The notes under the pieces are model-generated. The model saw only the letters and a program-made list of their open reading frames with translations. It searched no databases and was not told the DNA's origin. From Clusia tigrina (Eukaryota; Arthropoda; Insecta; Diptera; Clusiidae), in contig OV050031.1 of the NCBI GenBank assembly GCA_920105625.2, positions 214,079,194 to 214,143,193 on the forward strand: a stretch of 64,000 nucleotides of DNA, given 5' to 3'. Below are positions 1 through 10,630 of this stretch, one piece after another. The translations under genes were made by a program, and so were the position numbers. Each line of letters opens with the position of its first letter. Position 1 is the stretch's first letter.

Positions 1-415
1 TTTATGAAAGTTAAACGGGTTCAGTGGACAATAGACTGGGAGGGGGTGCAGCGACAGAAAGGGAAGATTTTAATCATTCCAGAGTCTGAGTGAAATGAAT
101 TTAATTAAATTGATGACTATTTTTACATGGAAAATAAGTTTAATTCTTATGTTAAAATGAAAGAGGAGCCTAAGCAGTCAGGGTCTTCAGCTCCGCATAC
201 AATTTAATTCAATTTAAGTGAAGTCATTCATCTTAGATTCCCAGACTAGCAGTAAAAGGACTCACATAATGACTCCTAATGGCATTATATGATATTATTA
301 CTGAGTATGCAGTGGCCCGCAGCTATCCGCTGGGGATTGTGAGGTCCTCTCTGTTTAGCATAAGGAGCTTTTTAGAAACTTCTTTGTATGGAAGCAAAAA
401 TCGTTTGGCCTGACG
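1..415. other. No gene recognised
   Basis: This stretch is AT-rich and has no long reading frame, RNA gene or repeat that I can support. Its right end adjoins the minus-strand retrotransposon relic that starts near 416. Confidence 0.5.
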
Positions 416-860
416 TTGTTTTCTATTACTAGTCCATTTGCAAAGCAAATTTACGATGTATCCATTTCCTCACAATTTCTTGAATGTGTCCTGTTGGCAG
501 TCCACAGAATGTTTCAGAGCCTATCAGGGGCTTTTCGCTCCTTTTTTTGGCTAGTTGCTCGGTGTTTTCAAGGCCTGTGTGTCCTTCATGCCTTGGACTC
601 CAATGCAATTCTGTTGTATTGTTATGTTCGAGTTCATTTAAAAGGTTTCGGCACTATTTGACTAGTCTGGAAGTGAGCACAAAGACCTGCAATGCCTTTA
701 AGGCCGCCTGACTGTCGGATAGTAGGTATACATGAGCACCAGAGAGTTTCCTGTGGAAGTATTCCTTTATGCATCCCTCTATAGTAAAGATTTCAGCCTG
801 GAAGATTGTTGCTAGCCCTCCCATCGGGATGGTCTTTTCAAAACTAGTATCAAAGTTATT
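416..860 (-). mobile_element. Non-LTR retrotransposon relic, RNase H domain
   Basis: Read on the minus strand, about 835 down to 660 encodes the core of a retrotransposon RNase H. It contains 'FQAEI' (the catalytic Glu strand) and 'SDSQAALKAL' (the catalytic Asp strand). A second block, at about 605 to 450 and in another frame, carries a degraded 'PGH.G..NE' turn (seen as 'WSPRHEGHTGLENTE') followed by 'PLIGSETFCG', the stretch that links RNase H to the terminal zinc region. The order RNase H then linker is that of I/LOA-type ORF2 proteins. At least one frameshift separates the blocks, and neither the reverse transcriptase nor the zinc knuckle is attached, so this is a dead internal fragment. 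The linker resembles that of the family E elements near 46 kb. Confidence 0.75.
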
Positions 861-1256
861 ACCTCAACCTTGGATATGTGACTCACTATTGTAACTTTGC
901 TTTACTTCCTTGGTTCTGAGTCCGCTACTGAAGGGTAACACAGTGAAAATGTCACTGAAATTTGCTATTCTGCTCAAGCTTTTATGTGCCTTTAAGACAT
1001 AGTCTGCCTCAGTTGTTCCACATAAATATGGAAATACCATTTTCAGTTTGTACCTAGTCACCATTCTTTCTCAATCCCCCTGATTAGATAAATATTTTAC
1101 AAAATAGTGTCAATTAATTTTTGGCATTTCTTATGCAGAAATGTCATCGACAGCACCTTCAACTTGAGGGACGTGCAACTGCCTGATGCACGATTAATCT
1201 GAGGCAAGTTGTCAGTATAGAGAAAGACTTCTTTGACACGCCAGTCAGGCAGAGAG
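861..1256. other. No gene recognised
   Basis: Apart from possible 5' flank of the RNase H relic I see nothing here. A short minus-strand open frame (864-1064) has no recognisable motif. Confidence 0.4.
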
Positions 1257-1325
1257 TGAGTCAGTCAGTCAGTCAGGGTGAGTCAGTCAGTCAGTCAGAG
1301 TGAGTCAGTCAGTCAGTCAGCGAGT
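1257..1325. repeat. GTCA microsatellite with 22-bp higher-order period
   Basis: Tandem GTCA tetranucleotides are organised as three copies of a 22-bp unit. Each unit is 'gag' followed by four 'tcag' repeats and a short variable spacer, and units start at about 1258, 1280 and 1302. Confidence 0.9.
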
Positions 1326-1611
1326 GAGGCAAGTCAATAGACTCCCATAAGTAAACTGAAAGGTGCTCATTTCATTAAAGCCTTAATAAAATGCAACCTT
1401 AAATTGTGATTTAACGGGCATGTTAACTTTTTAAACATATGCTGCTGCGCATGCGCATGAACTTGCGACGTTGATGGAAATTGATTTATGCACGAACACT
1501 CGTGTCAGGTTTTGTATAAATACTTTGACACCTGAAGGCATTTAGCAGACTGAATCACCATAACCACAGCTTGCATGCTAAGCAAAATCATGACGCCCCA
1601 TTGACCTACTA
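1326..1611. other. No gene recognised
   Basis: No coding, RNA or repeat signal beyond a short self-complementary 'gcatgcgcatg' stretch near 1449. Confidence 0.4.
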
Positions 1612-1690
1612 AGCAGCAGTACCACCAGCACAACATTACCACCAGCGGCAGCATTACCACCACCAGCAGCATTACCATCAGCAGCCTCAA
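1612..1690. repeat. Imperfect CAC/CAG-rich trinucleotide repeat
   Basis: Interspersed CAC, CAG and ATT triplets form imperfect 15-18 bp units such as 'gcagcattaccacca'. The minus-strand frame across it is low-complexity Met/Leu/Val and is not a gene. Confidence 0.7.
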
Positions 1691-2412
1691 CGACAAAGAG
1701 AACCCAAATAGGCAGCTGCTTTCGGAGGTGCTACATCAACACATCATCGAAGACTTGAGTGGCCACTGCTTCGGTTGATGCACCTTAGAAGTTCACACCT
1801 TAAAGCAAACGTGTTTAATTTGTTGCAGCTCATGCGGCACTTACTCCAAGTGCCCAGCTTTCTCACTGATGATGCACGACGATTTGTTTTCTTGTTGTGG
1901 GAGCATGTGGGCGCTTGGTGTGGTTGATGGGTATGAGCATCACTTGGCAAGCGGTCGATTAATAAATTTATGAAAAAGAAAGTGGAAAATTGCTGCACAA
2001 TGGGAATAATTTATTGAGTCGGGATAGTAAACAGACGGCTAAAAATTGGAGAGTTTCAGTTGCGCCGCAGACCAGAACACCCCCACTTTAACTGCGAGTT
2101 TAGCTTTGTGCCTGACTTTCATATTGTTTTTGGTTTATCTTTTGATTTGTTGTGGGAATAAAGATACAAATTACCCACAAGGTTTATATTTACTGCTGGG
2201 TACTTCAAATTTATTACGCTAAACTGCCGCATCTTTGGCTGGCTTCAACATTTTCGTTTCTGGCTCTACGAAAAGATGAAAAGGTTTCGAACTTTTTGTT
2301 TCTTGTTGTGAGCAAATGCTCTGAGGCGGTATTTAAATGAGAAGCGGCGGTTTCACTTTCAAAGCAACACCTTAAAAAAGTGCAAGAGGCTCGGCTGGCT
2401 GGCTGGCTGGAA
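1691..2412. other. No gene recognised
   Basis: Short open frames occur on both strands (for example 1744-1998 and 2152-2340) but none shows a domain, signal peptide or repeat that would support a gene. Confidence 0.4.
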
Positions 2413-2608
2413 TGGTTGGGATGAACGGGCTGGGATGTACGGGCTTGGATGGTCGGGCTGAGATGAACGGGCTGGGATGGTCGGACTGGGATGAACGGGC
2501 AGAGATGAACCGGCTGGGATGGTCGAACTGAAATGAACGGGCTGGAGTGAACGGTCGGAGATGAACGGGATGGGATGGCCAGGCTGGGCTGTCTGGGCTG
2601 CTTGGCTG
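2413..2608. repeat. 14-bp minisatellite with 28-bp higher order
   Basis: About fourteen tandem 14-bp units are close to 'gggctgggatgaac'. Many alternate with a second type ending in 'gatggtc', giving a 28-bp higher-order unit. Unit starts fall every 14 bp from 2427 to 2595. The minus-strand frames through it encode a Ser/Pro/His/Arg repeat with a 14-residue period, simply because three 14-bp units make 42 bp. They are best treated as artefacts. Confidence 0.92.
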
Positions 2609-3319
2609 GATGTTTCTGTAGCACAGATCTAAAGTGCTGCCATTGCAATCAGTACAGAAATCACCTTTGGCAATCATTAATTTTTGAACTACAACAAATG
2701 GGCAGACGAACTGAGGGAGGCACACCAAAGAATAGAGCAGATAGTGCAAAGTAAGTAAGTGACTTTTAGTATCCTTGCTCTTTATCCACACCAGCGTTTA
2801 AAGTTTTCATATTTCAGGGTATTGAAGAGAAAACATACAAATTAAACTGAGCAATTCTGGAGATTGTATTGTGCACATAAATCAGTTTAAATTGCTTCTA
2901 GAAATTATGAATAGTTGGTGAAGCAGTTTTCAATTAAATGCGAGAAGCAGCTTGGATATGCTATTAAATTGCCTTCTGTTTAGTTGCTGAACTTAAGTAT
3001 GAAAAAATGTTGTTAATTCTTACCTATTGAGATATGTTCCCTTCTTCGAGGACATTGCCTGCAAATATTATGTGAAGCATCTGACAGACACCAATTTTCT
3101 GAAGAGCACATATTTCTCAAAGTGTACCAATCCACTTCAAGTACTACCAAAGCAGACTTTCTATGCTTATTTTTAAAATAAAGTTACTTCTACACCTTTT
3201 TGATGAACAGTTTCATGGAATTCATCCAGAAATATTCTGATAAAATGTTCTACTGTAGTGATTTCAATTAGGCTGTGATTGAGGATGTTTAAATGTATAT
3301 TATTGTGGAACTTTAGGAG
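2609..3319. other. No gene recognised
   Basis: AT-rich sequence with no supportable gene, RNA or repeat before the 3' end of the LOA-like element. Confidence 0.4.
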
Positions 3320-6300
3320 TATACGGTTGGTTGGTTGGTTAGTTCAGGTGGCTGATCCACGGCATCCTTGCATGAATCACAATTAGCGCCGTTTTATAAC
3401 CACTTCCCTCCTAAACGCTGGAAAAAGATGGGTTCTTATCCAGATCCACTTTGTGAAATTTAGGCACTTTAGAAGATCCTTCGGTTTTACAGCCGAGAGG
3501 TCGGATAGTCCTGCTAGAAAATAATTTCCCAGGGCTCTATTTCTTGCGCCCACCATAGCAGGGCAGTTACAAAGAAAGTGAGTTATTGTTTCCCTCTCGT
3601 CCGAGTCTTTACAACTTCTACAATAGTTATTGAACGGTCTATGCATTTTCTCCGCATGCGTCCCTACTACCCAGTGACCTGTAAAAACCGCCGTTTGTCG
3701 GCTACGCTTCCTGCTTATAAGATCCCTTGACCTAGCTATATTTTAGACTGTCCTGGTCGCCCGGGATGTATTTTACGTTTTAGGTGCCCTCCATCTTCTA
3801 ACCGCCAAGGAGAGACAGTACAGGTAGATGCCCCCCTTGAGCCCACCCAGAGAAACAGATACTAGTTCCACATAGGTTAGGTCAAGAGAGGCCCATCTGC
3901 GCGCTAATTTATCAGCCTATGGCCTGATTGATATTCCTATGGCCTGGAACCCAGATGATTGTGATGTCAGCATGAAGACTTAGCGCCCTAAGTTCATCCC
4001 TACACTGTCTGACCAACCTGGAGTTGATGGTGTTTGACTTTAGAGCCTTTATAGCAGCCTGGCTGTCCACAAAAATGTTAACCTTGCTCCTATGTCCTTC
4101 TCTAATGGATTGGGTAATTTGCCGACACTCCTCGTGATTGCGAGTACTTCTGCCTGAAAAACTGTAGCCTCATCAGGTAGGCGTGTGCAGTAATTGATGT
4201 TAGCGTGTGCTGTACCCCAGCATCTACCCCAAAATCCATTTTGGACCCATTTGTATAAATGGGTATATCATATTCCGTTTCAAATATTCGCCTTGACCAC
4301 TCTTCTCTTGAAGGAAATCTAATCGTGAAGTCCTTTTAAAGTCTAGTTGAGGTACTAGGTCGTCTATTGTTATTTGTGTTAGTTCCCTCGGCATTGCGTA
4401 TAGCACCTGTAGCAAGTTTGCTTATAATGTCAGTATATTAGTCGACGAAGCCAGACTTTTATTTCATTTGTACTGAACATCCCACCATAACCATACGGTC
4501 GTTCAGCCCAACAATCTGTCGCTTTTAAACTTAGTAAACTATTGCAGGCCAAATTTTTAATGTAAAGATCAATGTAGCATTACATTAAGTGCCTCCGAAG
4601 GACATATTCGTAGGTACCCCGCAACGCCGATGCCAGCTGCTCTTTAAACTCTACTGAGTCTCTGAACAATAAAGCCTTTTTCTAGCGCCGGCCACCAAAC
4701 TATTGAGCCGTAATTGAGTATTGGACGCACAATTGCTTCGTACATCCAATGAGGGATATGGGGACATAGTCCCCATTCTTTTCCGAACATTATTTTGCAT
4801 GAGTAGAAGGCTGCATAGGCCTTCCGGACCCGTTACTCTATATTGGTTCTCCAATTTACCTTGGGATCCAATATAACACCTAAGTATTTGGCCTTCTTTG
4901 CAAGTTTTAGCAGTCGTTCATTAAGAGTCGGAAGCTTAAAGATCGCAATTTTGGTCTTGTTAGTGAAGAGTATCAATTCTGTTTTTTCCGGATCCACACC
5001 TAGTCCTGTGGTCCAGGAATTCAGTTTGTCCAGTCCCTTTTGCATAATATCACATATTACGTTAGTAAACATGCCTGATGCAGCTATAACCGCATCGTCC
5101 GCATATGCTACCGTCTTAACCCCCATGGAGTCTAGTATGTTAAGTATATTGTCAATGACCAGTAGCCACAATAGTGGTGAAATCACCACGCCTAGTGGTC
5201 TTCCTATACTGACATGTTTTGTGACGACTTTATTGCCAAGCTCTGACTGAATGATCCTAGTATTAAGCATTGAAACTATTCAGTCCCTAAGAACTTCCTC
5301 TACACCTGCCCTGTTAAGAGAGTTCAGGATTGCGTTATTGCTAACATTGTTAAAAGCCCCTTCTATGTCTACGAAGGCTGCTAAAGTATACTGTTTATGG
5401 TGAATAGTTTCTTCCACTGATCAAATCACCTCATGTAAAGCTGTTTAAATAGATTTACCCTTGAGGTACGCATGTTGCGATTTCGAAAGGGGAAACTGAT
5501 TCACTATATGCCTAAGATGGATTTCTAAAACCAACTCCGTCGTTTTGAGGAGAAACAATGTAAGTGTCTAAAGTCCTTTGCTGACTCTTGCCCAATTTTT
5601 CCTGTCTCCACGACCTTTACTTTCCCCCAACTAAGGGGGATGTAATTAAAACGTATGCATGCCTTATATATCCCTTTAAGCCATGGTACCACCACAACCT
5701 GTAGCTTCTGCAACATGATCGCTTAGATTCCATCAAGGTCTGGTGATTTAGAAAGCAAAAAACCATCAATCGAGCATTTTATCTTTTCGTCCGTAAATAT
5801 CGAGTCGCAAACCGGTGGCAATTCCTTATCCGTTACGGACAATAGAGATACATCCGGGGTATCTTTCCAGTCTCGGAAGAGTGTTTGGAAGTCAAGTGTC
5901 TCCGAGGATGTTTCTGTCCATACACCATCTGACTTTTTGAGAAAAGAGGGGATGGTACGTTCAGATCCACAATATCAGGACAGTATCTTGCTGAGTCTTG
6001 CGGAAGTTGAGGTGCTTCGATTGATTCCCAAAATTCGCTCCAGCCATTGTTCTTGGCTTCCCTGATGGATTTTTTGTAAGTTTCGAGGCCCTCTTTGTAC
6101 GGAACCCAGATTGAATCTCTATAAAACTGGTTGAACAGTTTCCTGGTTCCGATAATTTCTTTGTCTACCATGGTGGACGGGTTATTCTACTCCTACTGAC
6201 GGGACAAGCGCACTTGTAAACCATATTAAAAGCTTCCTCAAGATTCCTTACTTTTTTCTCTATCGCCCTAGAAGATTCTACTTTTACTGTCTCGGAATTC

Positions 6301-6410
6301 TTTAGTTCTGTTCCAGCTACCCTTGTAAAAATATCCCACTTTACACACTTTATACACTGACTAAAATTTCTTACAATAGACTTGTTGAAACCCATCCGTC
6401 CTTTCAATCC
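3320..6410 (-). mobile_element. LOA-like non-LTR retrotransposon, family D copy 1 (5'-truncated, decayed)
   Basis: A 3-kb minus-strand element keeps the domain order of an RNase H-bearing non-LTR retrotransposon. From its 5' side it has a pre-RT linker, reverse transcriptase, RNase H, the 'TGHW' segment and a terminal Cys/His knuckle. Its 3' end (lowest coordinates) carries 'ggttggttggttggtt' and an 'agcgccgtttt' motif, both also present at the 3' end of the copy at 56965-57876. No apurinic-type endonuclease is visible above 6410, so the copy is 5'-truncated or the domain has decayed. The LOA assignment is by motif style ('RPILNYGSIVWWPAL' after the RT palm) and is an inference. Confidence 0.85.
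3383..6407 (-). pseudogene. ORF2-type RT/RNase H polyprotein remnant
   Basis: The protein would reverse-transcribe the element RNA at a nicked target. From about 6407 to 5833 lies a linker ('FNQFYRDSIWVPYKEGLE', then 'W' and 'Yk' positions typical of the region before RT). The RT spans roughly 5760-4640: 'AYLKGKSI', 'AAFVDIEGAFNNV' (palm Asp), 'GRPLGVVISPLLW' (a worn 'PQGGVLSPLLW'), the catalytic 'AYADDAVIAASG', 'KAKYLGVILDPKVNW' and the thumb 'RPILNYGSIVWWPAL'. RNase H is at about 4260-3860 and the C-terminal knuckle 'CRSCKDSDERETITHFLCNC' at 3600-3530. In-frame stops occur in the RT and frames change after 4830, so no functional product is expected. Confidence 0.85.
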
Positions 6411-7793
6411 ATTCGATTGTTTGTATGTGCATCCCTCAGATATTGTGACGCCTGTAGAGTTTACAGGATTGGATCAATACTTTCAATTCGAATTCATTGG
6501 ATTAGTTTTCATCCTTAGCGCTGAAGTTATCACAATGAGCTTAAGTATGGACTAAATGTGTCTTCTGACCGGGTGTTTGTGCCATTGACAGCCACTTAAA
6601 CTTAGAGCAGAAGTAAACAATTTTTTATTTTCCTGGTTGAGGTTTGATTTTAATCTTATTAATTGAATCCTTATCTAAGCCTCATCCTTGGATTTTCCTG
6701 GAAATGTCAAGTATCACCCTTCGACCCCTTCATTAATAAATCAACTTTAAACTAGGCAAAATAACGAACTTCGTCAGTCCTGTGGAACACCGTGGTTTGA
6801 GCCCTGATTCGAGATGCCTTGTCAACCTTTCAAATGTCAATTGCCATCAAACACATCCCAGGCTCTGTCTTCGCTGCCACTTTACTGCTGCAGCCGAGTG
6901 TGGGTGTGCGGCAGATTTGCTTGCTTTGTGCCACAACAGAGACTTTTATGGAGGCAACCAGCTGGATAACCTGCTCTCTCTGGGAGCACTTTTGGACCAG
7001 CGTCTTGAAGCCCGCGTCTTGGGGCTGTCATTTGCAATTTGAGTAATTGTTGCTTTGGTTTAAGATCTCAATTTCTGCACACACATTTATCTGTGGCATT
7101 TTATTTGCCAATTGCCGTAGTAGTTGTTGTGATTGGTGCTTGTGAGGTTGTTGCTGTTGCCAGTATTGCTTGGTTATGGCGGGGTAATAAAATGTGATTA
7201 ATTGCTATGTTGACAGTGTGCAGTTTTATATTAGGGCATGTCTCTGTGGATTTGAATGGGTTTATTGTGTTTTGCGTTTCTGTGCTCGTATTTTTATGTT
7301 TCCTTATTTTTTTATTATGTTTTGTGTATAAAATAGCACAGCTTTGTGAATTTTCTTGAGCACCTTAAAGTGGCAGTTTCGCATCGAAGGAAAAAACAAA
7401 TTGCTGACAACTTTTCAGCAGGCATTAAAGTGCTTTACAGGGTGCGGCCTATAATTGCTGTGTCATGCACTGGGCTATTTATTTAACAAAATGCTTCAAA
7501 TTAATTGCAATTATTCCAATTAATTTATTGTCAATTTAATTGGAGGCTACTCGGTTAAGATGAAGTTTAGTTAATTGTGGGACTGTGGCAATTACACAGC
7601 TTTAATAGAGTAATTAATTTGTGCAACTGAGCTATGCGCATTTGTAACCAGATATGACAGCGGATTGCGATTATTATATGAGTACAATATATGAGTACAC
7701 TAGATTGGTACTGTGGGAAGCATTTTTATGTAATCATATTAAATATGCAGGAAGATGGTGTAATCATCAAATGTTGCAAGAACCATAAAGCAT
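6411..7793. other. No gene recognised
   Basis: AT-rich DNA with a short GC-richer island at 6782-7045. Two overlapping plus-strand frames cross that island (86 and 75 codons), but neither shows a family signature, so I do not call a gene. The rest is poly-T-rich non-coding sequence. Confidence 0.4.
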
Positions 7794-7824
7794 CGAGGGG
7801 TACTATTTATATTTCGGGAATAGC
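7794..7824 (+). repeat. mariner left terminal inverted repeat
   Basis: Pairs with 8979-9007 in inverted orientation over about 28 bp, with one extra G and a few mismatches at the inner end. Confidence 0.85.
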
Positions 7825-7858
7825 AAATAATAACAAACATTTTTAAATGAAATTGGTT

Positions 7859-8880
7859 TCATTGTTTTTCAATATATTCCCCTTGATGATCAATACACTT
7901 TTGCATTCGTTCAAACCATTTATCATAGCAGTTTCTCCATTCCTCTTGAGACATCTCCAAAACATGGTTTTTAAACGCTTCAACTGCTTCTTCGGCGCTC
8001 GTAAATCGTTGACCACACAATTTACCTTTGATATTCGGGAACAAGAAGAAGTCATTGGGTGCCAAATCAGGACTGTACGAAGGATGAGTCATCAATTCGA
8101 GCTTTTGACTGATCAAAAATTCACCTGTTTGACGAGATGTGTGAGAGCTCGCATTGTCATGATGGAGAATGATTTGTCTTTGGCGACTGGTTTTACGAAT
8201 TTCTCCGAAGACTTCCGGCAAACAAATGGTCGTGTACCACTCAGAATTGTCCGTATTACGTTGGTCAAGCGGAACAGTGGCCACATGGCATATTCGGCCG
8301 AAGAAACAGGCGACCATTTGCTTCGGAGTGCTTCTTCCACGAACAACTTTTGTTGGATTTAGCTCGTCTTGGAATACCACGGTCGATTATTGTTTTGTTT
8401 CCGGCTCATACTTTGTTTTGTTTCCGGTTCCATGATTCGTCACCTGTCACGATTTTGTACATGTCTTTGGAAGCACCACGGTCGAACTTTTAAATCATTT
8501 CCTTACACCAATTGACACGAGCCTTTTTTTGAGGGATTGTGGGATCCAACGCGAACAAATCTTTTTTCCAGCCAAATATTCATGCAATATTGAATGTATG
8601 GAAGTGGAAGTAATGCCCAAGGTGTCCTCTATCTAACGATATGTCACATAACGATATTGCATTATCAGTTCACGCACTTCATCGACGTTTTGTGGCACAA
8701 CAACCGATTTCGGCGACTGAACTACGACCACGATTGAATTCACTATACCAGCGATATGGTTTTTGATGGTGCTTTATCGCCATACAAATAACTGAGTTCA
8801 TCGACACAATCTTTTTGAGATAATCCAAGTCGACACTTGTGAAAAATTGATTTTCTTAAATCAATGTAAACAAAACACAT
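7859..8880 (-). pseudogene. mariner transposase (DD34D), frameshifted
   Basis: Transposase of the cut-and-paste mariner type. A start codon at 8880 opens a helix-turn-helix region ('GLSQKDCVDELSYLYGDK') before the frame breaks. The motif 'VTGDESW' near 8450 supplies the first catalytic Asp. The last 173 codons (8380-7859) are continuous and contain 'HHDNASSHTS' with the second Asp and 'SPDLAPNDFFLF' with the third. I count 34 residues between the second and third, so DD34D. The C-terminal 'CIDHQGEYIEKQ' and total length near 340 codons match the family. A small duplicated 'ccggaaacaaaacaa' near 8400 and stops in the N-terminal half show that the gene is inactive. Confidence 0.9.
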
Positions 8881-8978
8881 CGCACTTGTACATCAACTCG
8901 TTGTAAGTACATTTATGCTAAAAATTGTCAAACTTTATTATGGTGTTGCCAGATTTTAGCTATTGACATTAGTGTTGC

Positions 8979-9007
8979 CAGTTCCTTAAATATAAATAGT
9001 ACCCTCG
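8979..9007 (-). repeat. mariner right terminal inverted repeat
   Basis: Reverse complement matches the left repeat. The final 'ctcg' is followed by TA at 9008-9009. Confidence 0.85.
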
Positions 9008-9129
9008 TAAAACTTATTTAGATATCGTAAATATAAATAAAGTGAAGGCAACGAGAGTGATAATAGAGACATAGAAAGAATATGAATATGATATAAAATT
9101 AATTCTGGACACAATCGATATATAATATA

Positions 9130-9690
9130 ACTGTGGGACAACATTAACTATCCTTCCGGATACAGTTCCATTACCACTGCCTTTAGCAACATGCAAATTG
9201 CTAATCGATAGATACACTGTCGAAGTGACAAATATTAGATGGGGACTGTTATCATGCTGCCTAACAAGTAAACAAACCTGGTCGGAATGGAATCGCGGCC
9301 GTACAAAACTGCTGTTGAAATTTAATAAGCAGGATATTAATTATGTAATAGGGGTACTGACGGGTCACTGTTGGGTTGGTAGACACGCAAGTAGACTGGT
9401 GTTACCCCATTATGACTTTTGTAGGAGCTGTTAAGATGTCGAGGAAGAGGAAACAGTGGAACACCTCCTGTGTGGGTGCATGGCTCTAAACAGCAAAAGG
9501 TTCTCCACTCTTGGATTGATATTTCTTAGCAGCATTGAGGAGATTTCCCGGATGAAGCTAACGACTGTAGCTATTTTTATCAATTCCACAGGATGGTTTA
9601 AAGAGGATCCGGAGGTTTAGATAAAAACCTCTAGTGGCTACAATGTGTCTTGAACAGGCCTAAGTGAGATTTATGACGGCCATCTAACCT
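9130..9690 (+). mobile_element. LOA-like 3' tail (linker and zinc knuckle)
   Basis: The plus strand encodes the end of an ORF2 protein. It starts with a linker 'PLPLATCKLLIDRY' (about 9161) and runs through 'VIGVLTGHCWVGRHASRL' into 'CRSC', one in-frame TAA at 9432, and then 'EEEETVEHLLCGC' and 'KRFSTLG'. The frame otherwise stays open to a stop near 9620. The 3' untranslated part ends in 'ctaacctacctacctac', shared with other tails near 37.5 and 56.6 kb. A single nonsense codon in more than 450 bases suggests a comparatively young fragment. It lies just right of the mariner. Confidence 0.8.
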
Positions 9691-9845
9691 ACCTACCTAC
9701 TATAACTGTGGAAATAAAGATCAAATGGATTTTCCAGGTATATATGGAACAAATATTATATTTTAACATTTAATAATTAATATTCATTAAAGACCTTTCA
9801 TCAAAAACAAAGTTTATAAATTACTTCAGATAGCACTCACCTCTC

Positions 9846-10460
9846 CTCGGTTAGATTGGGTTACACTGGCTGGCCGTGAAGGCCACACATAGTTCTGCAA
9901 GGTCCATTTCGATGCTAGATTTATTTATTTTTTAAACACTATATAGGGGCGTTTTTCTTATTGCAACTAGTACAAGCAATACAATCTAAGGTACTAACAA
10001 TCAATTGCCTACGGAAATGATTATAACCATGTTGGATAGTGCATGATGAGAAAAGCGCAAGCAAGATGGAGTATCTCCATATGCAAGTTTCAGGTGCAAA
10101 TCGTACGATACTTAGCAAACCAAATCTATACTGGCACCACAGAAAAAAGAGTACAAAATTATTGTAGGGATATGATGATCGCCAAGCTACGCTGGAAGGC
10201 GTATGCCAGATGGATATCCGTTTATGTAATAATATGTAGTAATATGGAGATGTAAAAAGAGAGACCATCCCTATTGCTGAGACCTCATTCAGTCTCTCAA
10301 ACCAGGGGCTCCCAGGTGTGCCAGGCGCGCATTTGAGATTGCGGGGATTGGGCACAGGAGATCTCCAAAGTTTCCCCTAGGTCCTCCTTCCCATATTTCC
10401 TACACTCGTTGTTATTCGTAAGTCCCATCCTGTTAGCGTGTCCCACCATTAGACAGTTAC
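9846..10460 (-). mobile_element. Non-LTR 3' tail, family G2, split by inserted sequence
   Basis: The reversed 3' end ('ggccgtgaaggccacac') at about 9870 is also present at 37665. The coding remainder at 10460-10263 reads 'CAPGTPGSPWFERLNEVSA', a degraded form of the 'RLAHLGAPWFERLEEVA' C-terminus seen intact at 37.8 kb. The roughly 330 bp between 9925 and 10255 are absent from the 37.6-kb copy and contain the left arm of an inverted repeat. Confidence 0.7.
10014..10170 (+). repeat. Inverted repeat, left arm
   Basis: About 155 bp match the reverse complement of 10469-10630, including 'gtatctccatatgcaa', 'caaatcgtacgatact' and 'gaaaaaagagt'. The arms enclose the coding piece of the G2 tail. 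Confidence 0.85.
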
Positions 10461-10468
10461 CCTATTCC

Positions 10469-10630
10469 TACAATTATTCTGCACTCTTTTTTCAGCAGTG
10501 CCACAATAGATTTGGTTTGATGAGTATCGTACGATTTGCACATGAACCTTGAGATTTTGCATATGGAGATACTCTACCTGCTTTCGCTTTCCTCATCATG
10601 CATTTTCCAGCATGGTTATTAATCATTTGT
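10469..10630 (-). repeat. Inverted repeat, right arm
   Basis: Partner of 10014-10170 with a loop of about 300 bp. Both outer ends reach 'aaatgatta..aaccatg'. I found no coding potential in the arm, so its parent repeat is unidentified. Confidence 0.85.

Larger units (their letters stand above)
7794..9007 (-). mobile_element. mariner-family DNA transposon with both terminal inverted repeats
   Basis: A 1.2-kb element is bounded by inverted repeats of about 28 bp. The left end reads 'cgaggggtactatttatat' from 7794. The reverse complement of the right end reads 'cgagggtactatttatatt' from 9007, differing mainly by one G. A TA follows the right end, as expected for mariner insertion, but the base pair before the left end is 'at', so the target duplication has decayed or the end is off by a base. 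Length, repeats and the enclosed transposase all agree with mariner. Confidence 0.9.

Noticed and set aside
1257..1325. Possible CRISPR-like array
   Set aside because: The spacers are themselves tetranucleotide repeats; it is a microsatellite in a eukaryotic genome.
2214..2791. Two overlapping minus-strand frames with Ser/Pro/His repeats
   Set aside because: The repeat is the 14-bp minisatellite read in different frames; flanks show no conserved domain.
4843..5250. 135-codon plus-strand frame over the LOA-like RT
   Set aside because: Antisense shadow of the RT frame with YADD on the minus strand.
7847..8362. 171-codon plus-strand frame over the mariner
   Set aside because: It is the antisense shadow of the transposase, whose minus-strand frame carries the catalytic motifs.
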